Assembly: GCA_947624165.1 (NCBI GenBank) | Contig: CANQJC010000005.1 | Location: forward strand, 1-64,000 | Length of the DNA stretch: 64,000 nt | Source of the DNA: an uncultured Clostridia bacterium | GTDB taxonomy: Bacteria > Bacillota > Clostridia > UBA1381 | Direction of reading: 5' to 3' | Part shown: positions 51,861 to 59,927 of the stretch, one piece after another | Layout of the letters: the number at the start of each line of letters is the position of its first letter | Position numbering within the stretch: the stretch's first letter is position 1 | Made by a program: the position numbers and the translations under genes | Notes under the pieces: model-generated | The model's input: only the letters and a program-made list of their open reading frames with translations | The model's database searches: none | What the model was told of the DNA's origin: nothing

Positions 51861-52616
51861 GTGAACATTACGGACGCGAAACTCTTAACGGCGAAAACGG
51901 AGGATTTGTTCGATCTCTGCGAGAAGTACGCCGAACCGAAGTTTTCACAATTTCTCGACGGCGGCGAGATAGCCGTCATAGAAGACGATTTCCGTATCCC
52001 TTACGGATTCAACACAATGTTTTTCGGAGGATACGAAAGAGCGGAACGAAAAATTTTCGGAGTATTTCCCGAATGGCAGCAAGCCCGCACGGAGGATTTT
52101 CCGCTGCTTGCGATTCGCTTCGAAGTCCCCAAATTCCGCCGTCTCACGCACCGCGACTATCTCGGCGCGCTCATGTCGCTCGGAATAGACCGTTCCAAAA
52201 CCGGCGATATTCTTGTCGACGAGGAGGGCGCGTACGTGTTCGCCGAAAGCGATATTGCGGAATATATCGCGCGCAGCGTGAATAAGATTTCCACGTCCGG
52301 CGTTAAGGGCAGGGTTATCGAACCCGCCGTCATTACCGTTCCGCCGCCCCGCACTGTCGAAAAAAAGTGCGTGTGCGCGTCGCTGCGTCTCGACGCCGTT
52401 CTGTCGGCTGCACTCGGCATTTCCCGCGCGGCAGCGGAAACGCTCATTCGCGGAGGTTCGGTCAAAGTAAATCACCGCGCCGCCTCGGACCGTTCCAAGC
52501 AGGTAAGCGAAAACGATTTACTTTCCGTACGCGGCAGCGGACGGTTTATTTTAAAAGAAACGGGGAATATTACCGGAAAAGGGAGACTACACATAACGGT
52601 GGAGAAATTTGTGTGA
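51861..52616 (+). CDS. YlmH-family S4-domain RNA-binding protein
   Basis: The 251-aa protein has the YlmH N-terminal domain (FLDGGEIAVIED, FFGGYERAERKI) and a C-terminal S4 domain (about residues 170-240, LRLDAVLSAALGISRAAAETLIRGGSVKVNHR). YlmH binds RNA and has a reported link to stalled-ribosome rescue in Bacillus. The start is unclear: GTG 51861 overlaps GAGGTGA, so either a leaderless-like GTG or an ATT at 51867 (5 nt after GAGG) could be used. Confidence 0.88.
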   Translation: MNITDAKLLTAKTEDLFDLCEKYAEPKFSQFLDGGEIAVIEDDFRIPYGFNTMFFGGYERAERKIFGVFPEWQQARTEDFPLLAIRFEVPKFRRLTHRDYLGALMSLGIDRSKTGDILVDEEGAYVFAESDIAEYIARSVNKISTSGVKGRVIEPAVITVPPPRTVEKKCVCASLRLDAVLSAALGISRAAAETLIRGGSVKVNHRAASDRSKQVSENDLLSVRGSGRFILKETGNITGKGRLHITVEKFV

Positions 52617-52628
52617 GGAGGGAGTATT

Positions 52629-53069
52629 TTGCTAAGACCGATAGATATCCAAAACAAAGAATTTGAAAAGAAGATCAAGGGTTACAGCTGCGACGAGGTC
52701 GATGATTTTCTCGACGTCGTAATACAGGACTACGAGCTTTTGTGCAAGGAAAATCAAACGTTGAAAAACAAAATCGGACTTCTTACGGAGACCGTGGAAC
52801 GCTATAAGCAAATGGAAAACACGATGCGTAAATCCATGGACATGGCGCAGCAGGCGGCGGCTGATTCGCGCAAGAACGCGGAAGCCGAAGCGAACGCCAT
52901 AATCAACAAAGCCAAGCTTGACGCAAGCTATCTTGCCCGCCAAATCGACGACGAACACGTCAAACGCCATCAGGAAATGCTGTCTCTCAAGGACGAGATA
53001 AACAGCTACAAAACGCGTATGCGAACGTACTGCGCAAACATGCTGAAAATGCTTGACGATATGGAATAA
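52629..53069 (+). CDS. divIVA: DivIVA family cell-division protein
   Basis: The 146-aa protein starts LRPIDIQNKEFEKKIKGYSCDEVDDFLD, the membrane-curvature binding domain, followed by a long coiled coil (about residues 30-140). It localises division and spore-formation factors at the pole or septum. The start is TTG 52629, with AGGAGG 6 nt upstream. It ends the cluster, before a strong terminator. Confidence 0.95.
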   Translation: MLRPIDIQNKEFEKKIKGYSCDEVDDFLDVVIQDYELLCKENQTLKNKIGLLTETVERYKQMENTMRKSMDMAQQAAADSRKNAEAEANAIINKAKLDASYLARQIDDEHVKRHQEMLSLKDEINSYKTRMRTYCANMLKMLDDME

Positions 53070-53073
53070 AGAA

Positions 53074-53106
53074 AAAGTCTCTCTGACCGACAGAGAGACT
53101 TTTTTT
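53074..53106 (+). terminator. terminator after divIVA
   Basis: AAAGTCTCTCTG pairs with CAGAGAGACTTT over a 5-nt loop, followed by a T-run. It also faces the convergent larC gene. Confidence 0.88.
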
Positions 53107-54321
53107 CTATTCCGTTTTAATATCGGAAAGCGCGAGACCGTTTTCGCGGGCTATCTTCTCCAAATCATCGAACTCCGCTTTGCGCCGCACGACTCCGTAC
53201 CCGCGCGACTCCTTGACGCGCACGCTGCCGTAAGGCGTGTCTGCGGAAGTTTCGCTGCGCTCCAGCACATACCTCTGCGCCGTATGCTCGCGCACCCCGA
53301 TGGTGGTCGTATGCTTAAATATCAGCCGCAGCATTTCCTCGCGCTGCTCGGTACGGCATACGCACGTCAGTATAATTCCCGGTCTGTTTTTCTTCATGCC
53401 GACGGGCGTTGTAAACACATCGAGCGCGCCCGCGCCGATAAGCGTCGTAACGGCGAAGCCTATCGCTTCACCCGTCATATCGTCGAGATTGCAGCACAGC
53501 TCCGACACGTTTTCGCCGTCGTCCTCCGTTTCGCCGTACATGACGCGCAGATAATTTGCCGTTTCAAAATCCTTTGAACCCATTCCGTATCCGATTTTCG
53601 AAACGCGCATAACGGGCGGCGCGCAGAACTCCGACACGAAATGCTTCAATATTGCCGCGCCCGTCGGCGTACACAGCTCCTCCTCGACGCGCGCCGCGTA
53701 TGTCGGCACGCCCAGCAGTATATGCGCCGTGGCGGGGGCGGGTACGGGAAGAACGCCGTGCGCGCAGCGCACAAATCCGCTGCCCGTGTTTACTGCGGAC
53801 GCAAGTATTTTATCGGGATCCAGCTCGTTTATGAGCATACACGCGCCCACAACGTCGGCGACCGCGTCGGCGGTCCCGACTTCATGGAAGTGTATATCGC
53901 TCATCTCGCGTCCATGTACGTGCGCTTCCGCGCCGGCTATCAGAGAATACACGGCAAGCGCGTCGTCGCGCACCTTTTCGGGAACGGCGAGCCGAGATAT
54001 GATTTCCTCGATGTCGCGTATGCTCGTATGAGAATGACCGTGCTCATGCGAATGACCGTGTTCATGTGTATGACCGTGCTCGTGCGAATGACCGTGCTCG
54101 TGCATATGCTCGTCCTCGGTCACGCCCCCGACGACCACGTCCGTATGCGTGCCGGTAACGCCGTTTTTGACGGTTTTTTTCATTACGTATTTTATATTGG
54201 GTATGTTGAGCGCGTTCAGCTTTTCGATTTCCTTTTCAGGCTCCTGAAACAGCTCCAACAGTGCCGATATGATCATATCGCCCGCCGCGCCCATACCGCA
54301 TTCGAAATATAATGTTTTCAT
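53107..54321 (-). CDS. larC: nickel-pincer cofactor nickel insertase LarC
   Basis: The 404-aa protein starts MKTLYFECGMGAAGDM, has HVHGREMSDIHFHEVGTADAVADVVG and a C-terminal domain with CCNLDDMTGEAIGFA and KMKKNRPG-like features. LarC inserts Ni into the pincer cofactor of lactate racemase and relatives. In Lactobacillus it is made by frameshift between larC1 and larC2; here one frame is uninterrupted. A His-rich stretch (about residues 80-110) is encoded by 18-nt repeats. No larA, larB or larE is in the window. ATG 54321 follows GGGAGGAAA; the promoter is TTTACA-N17-TATAAT (54354-54382). Confidence 0.9.
   Translation of the reverse strand: MKTLYFECGMGAAGDMIISALLELFQEPEKEIEKLNALNIPNIKYVMKKTVKNGVTGTHTDVVVGGVTEDEHMHEHGHSHEHGHTHEHGHSHEHGHSHTSIRDIEEIISRLAVPEKVRDDALAVYSLIAGAEAHVHGREMSDIHFHEVGTADAVADVVGACMLINELDPDKILASAVNTGSGFVRCAHGVLPVPAPATAHILLGVPTYAARVEEELCTPTGAAILKHFVSEFCAPPVMRVSKIGYGMGSKDFETANYLRVMYGETEDDGENVSELCCNLDDMTGEAIGFAVTTLIGAGALDVFTTPVGMKKNRPGIILTCVCRTEQREEMLRLIFKHTTTIGVREHTAQRYVLERSETSADTPYGSVRVKESRGYGVVRRKAEFDDLEKIARENGLALSDIKTE
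54034..54105 (-). repeat. 18-nt tandem repeat encoding the LarC His-rich segment
   Basis: Four consecutive units of ATGACCGTGCTCATGCGA (plus-strand reading; units 2-4 diverge at a few positions) at 54034, 54052, 54070 and 54088. They encode repeats of HGHSHE/HGHTHE. Confidence 0.9.
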
Positions 54322-54391
54322 CACAATTTCCTCCCGTAACTCATCATAAATCAATTATACCCGAAACGCGCCGTTTTGTAAAGCTCGCAGT

Positions 54392-54419
54392 AAAAAAACC
54401 GCCCCGAAGGGCGGTTTTA
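54392..54419 (-). terminator. terminator after the clostripain-family gene
   Basis: AAAACCGCCC (54395-54404) pairs with GGGCGGTTTT over CGAA. On the minus strand it is followed by seven T residues. Confidence 0.82.
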
Positions 54420-54421
54420 AA

Positions 54422-56341
54422 TCATTCATACATGATGTTTTCTCCCGAAATATGCGCGCGTACCGGCGTACCGTGACGCTTTTGGCCGTAAATATCGGTG
54501 ATTTCAAATTCGAACAGATAATCGCCGTTCGGCACGTTGCTTTCGCTCACGCCCGCGCGCAGCTTCATACCTGCGGGATCCGTCGCGTAGTCGTTTTTCT
54601 TATGCTCCTCGTCGTAGACGGCGAGCAGCGGAGCGATCCTGTCGAACGCGCCGAGCGGGTGGAGAGAGCTTGTGACCTTTCCGTTTTCGTCCGTGCCGGA
54701 CCACGCTCCGATAATGTCATAATCACCGCTTTGCGCGTCGCGTCTGACGCGTATACAGCTTTTTTCACCGTTGAGAATAACGGGTACGGAGTACACCGCA
54801 TAGTCGCCGTGATCCTTTACAAGCCGAATCGTTACGCATTTGCTGATAAGTCTGGGCAGCTTGCGCGAGAACACGTCCTTAAACACGCCGCCCTCCCAAT
54901 TCTGCTCGAGATCCTTGTGCGACGCGAGGAAAACGTATTCGCCCGACTTATCGTCCGCTTTATACACATTCACCGCCACGTCCTTTAAGACGCTCATGTC
55001 GCCCGTCACATTCAAGCCGTAGGAATTTGCGTCCAGAACAGTCATATACTGAAGCTGCTCCATCGCGACGTTGTACGACGTCCACGCCCACGAGGACGTG
55101 TAATCGGCTGTGTTCGACAGCGTGTCCTCGACGCTGCACGACGGACATATTTTACGCAGGAACTCCTTATAATTTACGCTCACTCCGTTGTCCATATACA
55201 TTTGCAGCTCGTCGTTGTCGGGCGATATGGGGTAGTACATGTTCAGCCCCGTGGAATCGTGCTGATTTGCCCCGCACACTCTGTAAACGACCGCGTCGTT
55301 CAGCGCGTCGACTACCGCGTCCGCGGTATTTCCCACGTAATCGTGTATTTTCATCGCCGTGTCGCCGAGGTCTATGAGGTTGGAATACCCCTCGTCCTCC
55401 GTCGCGCCGCCGTACATATGCGCGGACGAGACCGCGTTCGTCATGTTTATGTAATCCGACATTTGATTCGTGGACACGAGCATTTCTCCCGCCATACCGT
55501 CAAAAGCCTGGTTGAGCGTCGACACCTTCGACATATCCACGACCGACATGGCAGTTTCCGCGGCGGTGCCGTTTGCTTCGCTTCCGGCGTAATACAGATC
55601 GCATACGGCTTTGCATATGTCCGCTGTGTCAGAGGACGGGTTGTCGCATACATACTGTAAAACTCCCGCGTAATCGAACGTGTCCGAATCCTGGATACTC
55701 TGCGGGGCGACGAGGTATTTCGAACAGGTCGAGAGCGCGGCTGCCGTTTCTATGCCGCCCATGAGCGACGCGTCGAGACATACGATGTCGAAATGCTGTC
55801 CCGCCAGACTCATGGCGTATGATATCTCCTCAAGGTTGAGACTGTCCCCGTCAAAATTTTCGTCGCTTATCATACCGTCCATCGAACCGCCGCCCGCGCC
55901 GGAAAGTATCAGCATATAATTGTCGGATTTGTAATTTGACACGCCCCACGACAGGAAATCCGTGAGCGTTCTGTAATCGCCCATGTTCGCGGACATTGCC
56001 TGGTCCGCGAGATAAAGCGTGCCGTATCCGGCTTCGAAGCGTTGGTTATAATCGTTGTAAACGCCCTTTGTATTCCATTTCGCGCTGCCCCCGGTCTGCA
56101 CGACTACATTAACGTTTTCGGGATAATCGACGCTCATTATGCTTTCGAGCTTTGCCGACGCCGCGCCGTGCGCTGTTTCTTCGTTCCCGCCGCACATATA
56201 GACGAGAACGGTCCATGATTGACCTGTCGCGGCGGGTCTCGCGTGCTCGGCTCGGTCGTATATGACCTGACCGTTTCCGCATGAAGCGAGCGTAATTACC
56301 GCGATGAACGCGGCGATTATCGTTGCCGTTTTTTTCAACAT
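54422..56341 (-). CDS. clostripain-family (C11) lipoprotein lacking both catalytic residues
   Basis: The 639-aa protein has a lipobox LASC (Cys21) and a C11-type caspase-like fold: WTVLVYMCGGN, then the His motif and Cys motif about 43 residues apart. The His position reads LILSGAGGG (Ala149 instead of the usual HGGG His). The nucleophile reads LDASLMGG (Ser192 instead of Cys in DACLM). I rechecked the nucleotides: GCG and TCG. It is therefore probably an inactive surface pseudo-protease, or it uses Ser in another way. A C-terminal beta-rich domain of about 200 residues follows. The gene is monocistronic, with its own terminator. Confidence 0.85.
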   Translation of the reverse strand: MLKKTATIIAAFIAVITLASCGNGQVIYDRAEHARPAATGQSWTVLVYMCGGNEETAHGAASAKLESIMSVDYPENVNVVVQTGGSAKWNTKGVYNDYNQRFEAGYGTLYLADQAMSANMGDYRTLTDFLSWGVSNYKSDNYMLILSGAGGGSMDGMISDENFDGDSLNLEEISYAMSLAGQHFDIVCLDASLMGGIETAAALSTCSKYLVAPQSIQDSDTFDYAGVLQYVCDNPSSDTADICKAVCDLYYAGSEANGTAAETAMSVVDMSKVSTLNQAFDGMAGEMLVSTNQMSDYINMTNAVSSAHMYGGATEDEGYSNLIDLGDTAMKIHDYVGNTADAVVDALNDAVVYRVCGANQHDSTGLNMYYPISPDNDELQMYMDNGVSVNYKEFLRKICPSCSVEDTLSNTADYTSSWAWTSYNVAMEQLQYMTVLDANSYGLNVTGDMSVLKDVAVNVYKADDKSGEYVFLASHKDLEQNWEGGVFKDVFSRKLPRLISKCVTIRLVKDHGDYAVYSVPVILNGEKSCIRVRRDAQSGDYDIIGAWSGTDENGKVTSSLHPLGAFDRIAPLLAVYDEEHKKNDYATDPAGMKLRAGVSESNVPNGDYLFEFEITDIYGQKRHGTPVRAHISGENIMYE

Positions 56342-56424
56342 GGCAGTACCTCCGTTTTTCTTTTTAATATACCGTTATATATATAATCGGGGACGAATCC
56401 CCGCGGCTGACTTTCAAAAAACAG

Positions 56425-56463
56425 AAAAAGGTGCCGTATTGCTTACCAATACAACACCTTTTC
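56425..56463 (-). terminator. terminator after the ferredoxin gene
   Basis: A long stem AAAGGTG..GTATTG/CAATAC..CACCTTT with two small internal bulges. On the minus strand it is followed by TT(T)TTCTG. Confidence 0.8.
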
Positions 56464-56481
56464 TTTAAGACCTCTTGTAAA

Positions 56482-56652
56482 TTATGCCTGTGAAGGCGCG
56501 CCTACGGGACAAGTACCCGCGCAGGCTCCGCACTCGATGCAAGTGTTTGCGTCGATAACATACTTACCGTCGCCCTCGGTGATCGCGCCTACGGGACACT
56601 CAGCCGCGCAAGCACCGCACGAAATGCAGTCGTCTGAAATTGCGTATGCCAT
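56482..56652 (-). CDS. 2[4Fe-4S] ferredoxin
   Basis: This 56-aa gene is absent from the ORF track because it is short. It starts MAYAISDDCISCGACAAEC and contains two CxxCxxCxxxCP clusters (CISCGACAAECP and CIECGACAGTCP), the classical clostridial ferredoxin. It carries electrons at low potential, for example for pyruvate:ferredoxin oxidoreductase or hydrogenase. GGGGG lies before the ATG (56652). It has its own promoter and terminator. Confidence 0.95.
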   Translation of the reverse strand: MAYAISDDCISCGACAAECPVGAITEGDGKYVIDANTCIECGACAGTCPVGAPSQA

Positions 56653-56701
56653 TTCCAATACACCCCCTTAAATTCATTATGTTCTGTACATTTACTATTC
56701 T

Positions 56702-56735
56702 ATTGTATCATGAAAACAACTATTCTTCAATAGTT
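56702..56735 (-). promoter_or_regulatory. ferredoxin promoter with palindromic operator candidate
   Basis: Minus strand: TTGAAG (56730-56725), 17 nt, TACAAT (56707-56702). The perfect palindrome AACTATT-CTTC-AATAGTT (56718-56735) covers the -35 element, so binding would block the promoter. Confidence 0.65.
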
Positions 56736-56788
56736 TTTTCAATATTTTAATAGGCGTTGTTTGCCTTTTGGTAACAGAAATACCGCGC

Positions 56789-57616
56789 TCAGGCTTTTTT
56801 GCCGCGCGCCTTTGCCGGTTTGACCTGTGAAACGTCAAACTCCTTCATTGTCGTCTCGGTCTCGTCGTCGAATTTGACCTTCACCGTGCCTTTGAGCAGA
56901 CTGACATATTCGACCGTGCCGTTCCCGTCGGGAGTTTTCACAGCCGCGCCCTGCTTGGGTGCGTTTTTCAGAAGATTTTCATATACGTCCTGCTCGAATT
57001 TGAGACAGCACATCAGTCTGCCACAGGTGCCGGAGATTTTGGCGGGATTAAGGGAAAGCCCCTGCTCCTTCGCCATTTTGATCGAAACGGACGCGAATTC
57101 GCCCAAAAACTGGCTGCAGCATAACGGCCGCCCGCATATGCCTATGGAGCCGAGCGTTTTCGCTTCGTCGCGTACTCCTATCTGTCTCAGCTCGATCCTC
57201 GTTTTAAAAACGGTCGCGAGATCCTTCACAAGCTCTCGGAAATCCACTCTGCCGTCGGCTGTGAAATAGAAAAGTATTTTATTTCCGTCGAATGTGTATT
57301 CCACCTCGACAAGCTTCATTTCAAGCTTGTGCTTCTCGATTTTTTCAAGACATATTCTGTAAGCTTCTCTTTCAAGCTCCTTGTTCCTGTTATATCTCTG
57401 AGTATCCGCGTCGGTGGCGATACGTATGACCGCCTTAACGGGCTTACGGAACTGCTCGGAAGCGATTTCCCGTTTTCCCATTACCACCTCGCCGTATTCA
57501 ATGCCTCTTACCGTCTCGACTATTACATGATCGCCGCACGAAACATCGAAGTCCAGCGGGTCGAAAAAATATGTTTTTCCCGCGCTTTTGAAGCGCACAC
57601 CTATCACATTAAGCAT
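56789..57616 (-). CDS. ricT: RicT/YaaT (PSP1-domain) protein
   Basis: The 275-aa protein has the PSP1 domain (about residues 50-185) and the conserved Cys clusters CGRPLCCSQFL and CGTCGRLMCCLKFE that hold iron-sulfur clusters in the RicA-RicF-RicT complex. That complex promotes mRNA maturation by RNase Y and affects sporulation. It ends in a basic, low-complexity tail (KPAKARGKKA). It starts 3 nt after the upstream membrane-protein gene, so the two are coupled. RicA and RicF genes are not in the window. Confidence 0.95.
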   Translation of the reverse strand: MLNVIGVRFKSAGKTYFFDPLDFDVSCGDHVIVETVRGIEYGEVVMGKREIASEQFRKPVKAVIRIATDADTQRYNRNKELEREAYRICLEKIEKHKLEMKLVEVEYTFDGNKILFYFTADGRVDFRELVKDLATVFKTRIELRQIGVRDEAKTLGSIGICGRPLCCSQFLGEFASVSIKMAKEQGLSLNPAKISGTCGRLMCCLKFEQDVYENLLKNAPKQGAAVKTPDGNGTVEYVSLLKGTVKVKFDDETETTMKEFDVSQVKPAKARGKKA

Positions 57617-57619
57617 ATG

Positions 57620-58102
57620 TCAAAACACCTCTTGCGCCGTCTGTTGCCCGCCTTGCCCCGCGCTCAGCGCGCGTGCCATTTCGGGCGACGGTTCGCAGAC
57701 AAGCAAATTGTCGTTTTTTCCTTTTTTATAAACTATGTACCAAACCCTGCGGTTTGAAAATACCGTGCATCGCATACGGTATACGTTTTTCGTCTTGAAG
57801 CCGGGCTTTTCCCGACCGATATACGATATGTCGCTCACGCGCGTTTCGACTTCCTTGCGGCGGTGTCCTATCGTGCGGGTTATCCTCAGCCGACCGCCCT
57901 TGAGCGAATACGTATACACCGCGCTGTACCGCGTGAGCGCGAAAAAGGCGAGCACGCAGAAAAAGAGAAGCGTTATGAGCGTTCCTATTATTTTGTACCG
58001 CGGCAGCGCGCTGATAATAACGTCGCCCGCGAGCAGCAGTATAATTGTCCACGCGCACGAGAAGAAAAATTCCCTCTTGCCGCCCGTTCTTATTTCTTCC
58101 AA
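57620..58102 (-). CDS. membrane protein with PH-like domain, unknown function
   Basis: The 160-aa protein has two hydrophobic segments (about residues 14-32 and 38-58) and then a basic, strand-rich domain (LKGGRLRITRTIGHRRKEVETRVSDI) like bacterial PH/YdbS domains. The role is unknown. Its promoter (TTGACA-N17-TATAAT, 58132-58160) also drives ricT. Confidence 0.7.
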   Translation of the reverse strand: MEEIRTGGKREFFFSCAWTIILLLAGDVIISALPRYKIIGTLITLLFFCVLAFFALTRYSAVYTYSLKGGRLRITRTIGHRRKEVETRVSDISYIGREKPGFKTKNVYRMRCTVFSNRRVWYIVYKKGKNDNLLVCEPSPEMARALSAGQGGQQTAQEVF

Positions 58103-58131
58103 TACTCTGACTCCTTGATCCTTATCTTGAT

Positions 58132-58160
58132 ATTATAATATAAAATGTCCGAAATGTCAA
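58132..58160 (-). promoter_or_regulatory. promoter of the PH-like membrane protein and ricT
   Basis: Minus-strand TTGACA (58155-58160) and TATAAT (58132-58137) are perfect hexamers with 17-nt spacing, 30 nt before the ATG and just outside the radA stop codon. Confidence 0.82.
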
Positions 58161-59537
58161 CTATTTGCGCCTTAACATATTTATCATCTCGGAAACCGTG
58201 CGTATTCCGTAGGCTGCGAAGCCGTCCGGCGTACGAACTCCCTTGAGCGATCTCTTCGGTACGATCGCCGATTTAAAACCGAGCTTCGCGGCTTCGTTCA
58301 GCCTTTTCTCAAGCTGTGCCACGCCGCGCAGCTCGCCGCCCAGTCCGACCTCGCCGATAAACACCATGTCCGGCGGCAGAGGGACGTCCGCCTGACTTGC
58401 CGCTATCGCGGCGCAAATACCCAGATCCGCGGCGGTCTCGTCGATTTTCAGACCGCCCGCGACGTTCAGATACACGTCCGAATTGGACAAATTCATCTTC
58501 GCTCTCTTTTCAAGCACGGCTATGAGGAGAAGCAGCCGATACAGGTCGATACCGTGCGCCATACGCCTCGGATTACCGAAGCCTGTCGGAGTGACGAGCG
58601 ACTGTACCTCAGCCATAACGCCCCTGCTTCCTTCCATCGCGCATACTATCGCGCTGCCGGAAATATCGGTGTTTCTGCCTTCAAGCAGCATCATCGACGG
58701 ATTTTCCACTTCTCTTAGCCCCGTGTCGAGCATTTCAAAAACGCCTATCTCGTTCGTCGACCCGAATCGGTTCTTGACCGCTCTCAAAATCCTGAACGTA
58801 AGCTGTCTGTCGCCTTCGAAATACAGCACGCAGTCGACGATATGCTCCAGAACTCTCGGACCGGCTATCGCGCCCTCTTTCGTCACGTGACCCACGATAA
58901 ACATCGCCGTACCCGTCGATTTCGCGGTACGCATGAACGCGTTTGTCGCTTCGCGCACCTGCGGCACGCTTCCGGGCGCGGAGGATATATCCGCGCGGTT
59001 GATAGTCTGTATCGAGTCTATTATAACAATGTCGGGTTTAAGCTCGTTTATGCAGTCTATGATCGTTTCCGCGTCGGTCTCGCTCATGAGATACAGACCC
59101 TGCGCCGTAACGCCGAGCCGCTCCGCTCTGAGCTTTATCTGTCCCTCGCTCTCCTCGCCGGACACGTACAGAATTTTCTTGTCCTTGCCGATGTTCTGGC
59201 ATATTTGAAGCAGGAGCGTCGATTTTCCTATACCCGGGTCGCCGCCCACGAGTATGAGAGAACCCCGAACGATCCCCCCGCCGAGAACTCTGTCAAGCTC
59301 CTTAAGCCCCGTTTCGTACCGCGTTTCAAACCCGGGCTTAACGTCGCTTATTCGCTTCGGCGCGCGCGCCGCGCCGCTTGCCGCCGCCGATACCGCCCTG
59401 ACTGCGGACCCCTTTTTTTCCTCCGTGACAACGGTCTCCTCCATCGTGTTCCATGTTCCGCACGACGGACATTTGCCGAGCCATTTCGGCGAAGCGTAGC
59501 CGCATTCGCCGCATATATATGTCGTTTTCGTTTTCAT
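58161..59537 (-). CDS. radA: DNA repair protein RadA
   Basis: The 458-aa protein has an N-terminal zinc finger (CGECG...CPSCGTWNT), a RecA-like ATPase with Walker A GGDPGIGKSTLL, the RadA signature KNRFGSTNE, and a C-terminal Lon-like domain (about residues 285-458, PPDMVFIGEVGLGGELRGV). It promotes branch migration in homologous recombination. ATG 59537 follows AAAGGA. The promoter TTGACA-N17-TATGAT (59576-59604) excludes the longer start. Confidence 0.96.
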   Translation of the reverse strand: MKTKTTYICGECGYASPKWLGKCPSCGTWNTMEETVVTEEKKGSAVRAVSAAASGAARAPKRISDVKPGFETRYETGLKELDRVLGGGIVRGSLILVGGDPGIGKSTLLLQICQNIGKDKKILYVSGEESEGQIKLRAERLGVTAQGLYLMSETDAETIIDCINELKPDIVIIDSIQTINRADISSAPGSVPQVREATNAFMRTAKSTGTAMFIVGHVTKEGAIAGPRVLEHIVDCVLYFEGDRQLTFRILRAVKNRFGSTNEIGVFEMLDTGLREVENPSMMLLEGRNTDISGSAIVCAMEGSRGVMAEVQSLVTPTGFGNPRRMAHGIDLYRLLLLIAVLEKRAKMNLSNSDVYLNVAGGLKIDETAADLGICAAIAASQADVPLPPDMVFIGEVGLGGELRGVAQLEKRLNEAAKLGFKSAIVPKRSLKGVRTPDGFAAYGIRTVSEMINMLRRK

Positions 59538-59575
59538 ATCCGTTCCTTTCACTCCCGCTCGTTCGTACAAGGTTT

Positions 59576-59604
59576 ATCATATAACTTTACGGCGTTCGTG
59601 TCAA
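59576..59604 (-). promoter_or_regulatory. promoter of radA
   Basis: Minus-strand TTGACA (59599-59604) and TATGAT (59576-59581) are separated by 17 nt. Confidence 0.7.
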
Positions 59605-59681
59605 GTGCGGATTTACGTAAAAAAACAGCCCCGCGTTTCGTTTTACATAATTCCTCTCACTCCAATGTTACATCTCTGTTA

Positions 59682-59790
59682 ATATCCACGTTATCCACGC
59701 GGTTATCCACGTTTTTTACGCTCTTAAAATTTCCTCAAAGCCTGTCCGGCGTTCAAATTATCCACATTCGGCGCGAAAAACGGGGATAAC
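59682..59790 (+). other. cluster of DnaA boxes in the radA-glyS intergenic region
   Basis: ATATCCACG (59682), TTATCCACG (59691), TTATCCACG (59703) and the perfect TTATCCACA (59758) lie on the plus strand; a weaker TTATCCCCG lies on the minus strand (59790-59782). The first three are almost back to back. The rest of the 390-nt gap (59538-59927) holds the two divergent promoters and a WalR-like TGTTAC-N5-TGTTAA (59666-59682). Confidence 0.65.
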
Positions 59791-59866
59791 TTTATAAACG
59801 CGCCGGAGTTTACATAAACTTTTGTGTCCCCAAACCGCGTAAAAATCAAAAATTTTTTCAAATTCC

Positions 59867-59895
59867 TTGACAAACACCTCGTATTTTTATAAACT
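59867..59895 (+). promoter_or_regulatory. promoter of glyS
   Basis: TTGACA (59867-59872) is followed by TATAAACT (59888-59895); TATAAA is 15 nt and TAAACT 17 nt away, so the exact -10 is uncertain. No T-box structure is present. Confidence 0.6.
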
Positions 59896-59927
59896 ATATA
59901 TACAAATATTGAAGGGATTGACTTTTT

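Noticed and set aside
54034-54105. Regular 18-nt repeats as a CRISPR array
   Set aside because: The units are contiguous, have no spacers, and are in frame within larC, encoding a His-rich segment.
53107-54321. Frameshifted larC1/larC2
   Set aside because: The reading frame is continuous from 54321 to 53107 with both domains intact.
59666-59682. WalR-like box TGTTAC-N5-TGTTAA before glyS
   Set aside because: It fits the degenerate consensus, but by a rough estimate such matches are not rare by chance, and it lies about 185 nt from the nearest plus-strand promoter.
59538-59927. T-box leader of glyS, or the chromosomal origin
   Set aside because: No T-box motif or terminator was found. DnaA boxes are present, but dnaA, dnaN and a clear AT-rich unwinding region are not, so an origin is not claimed.
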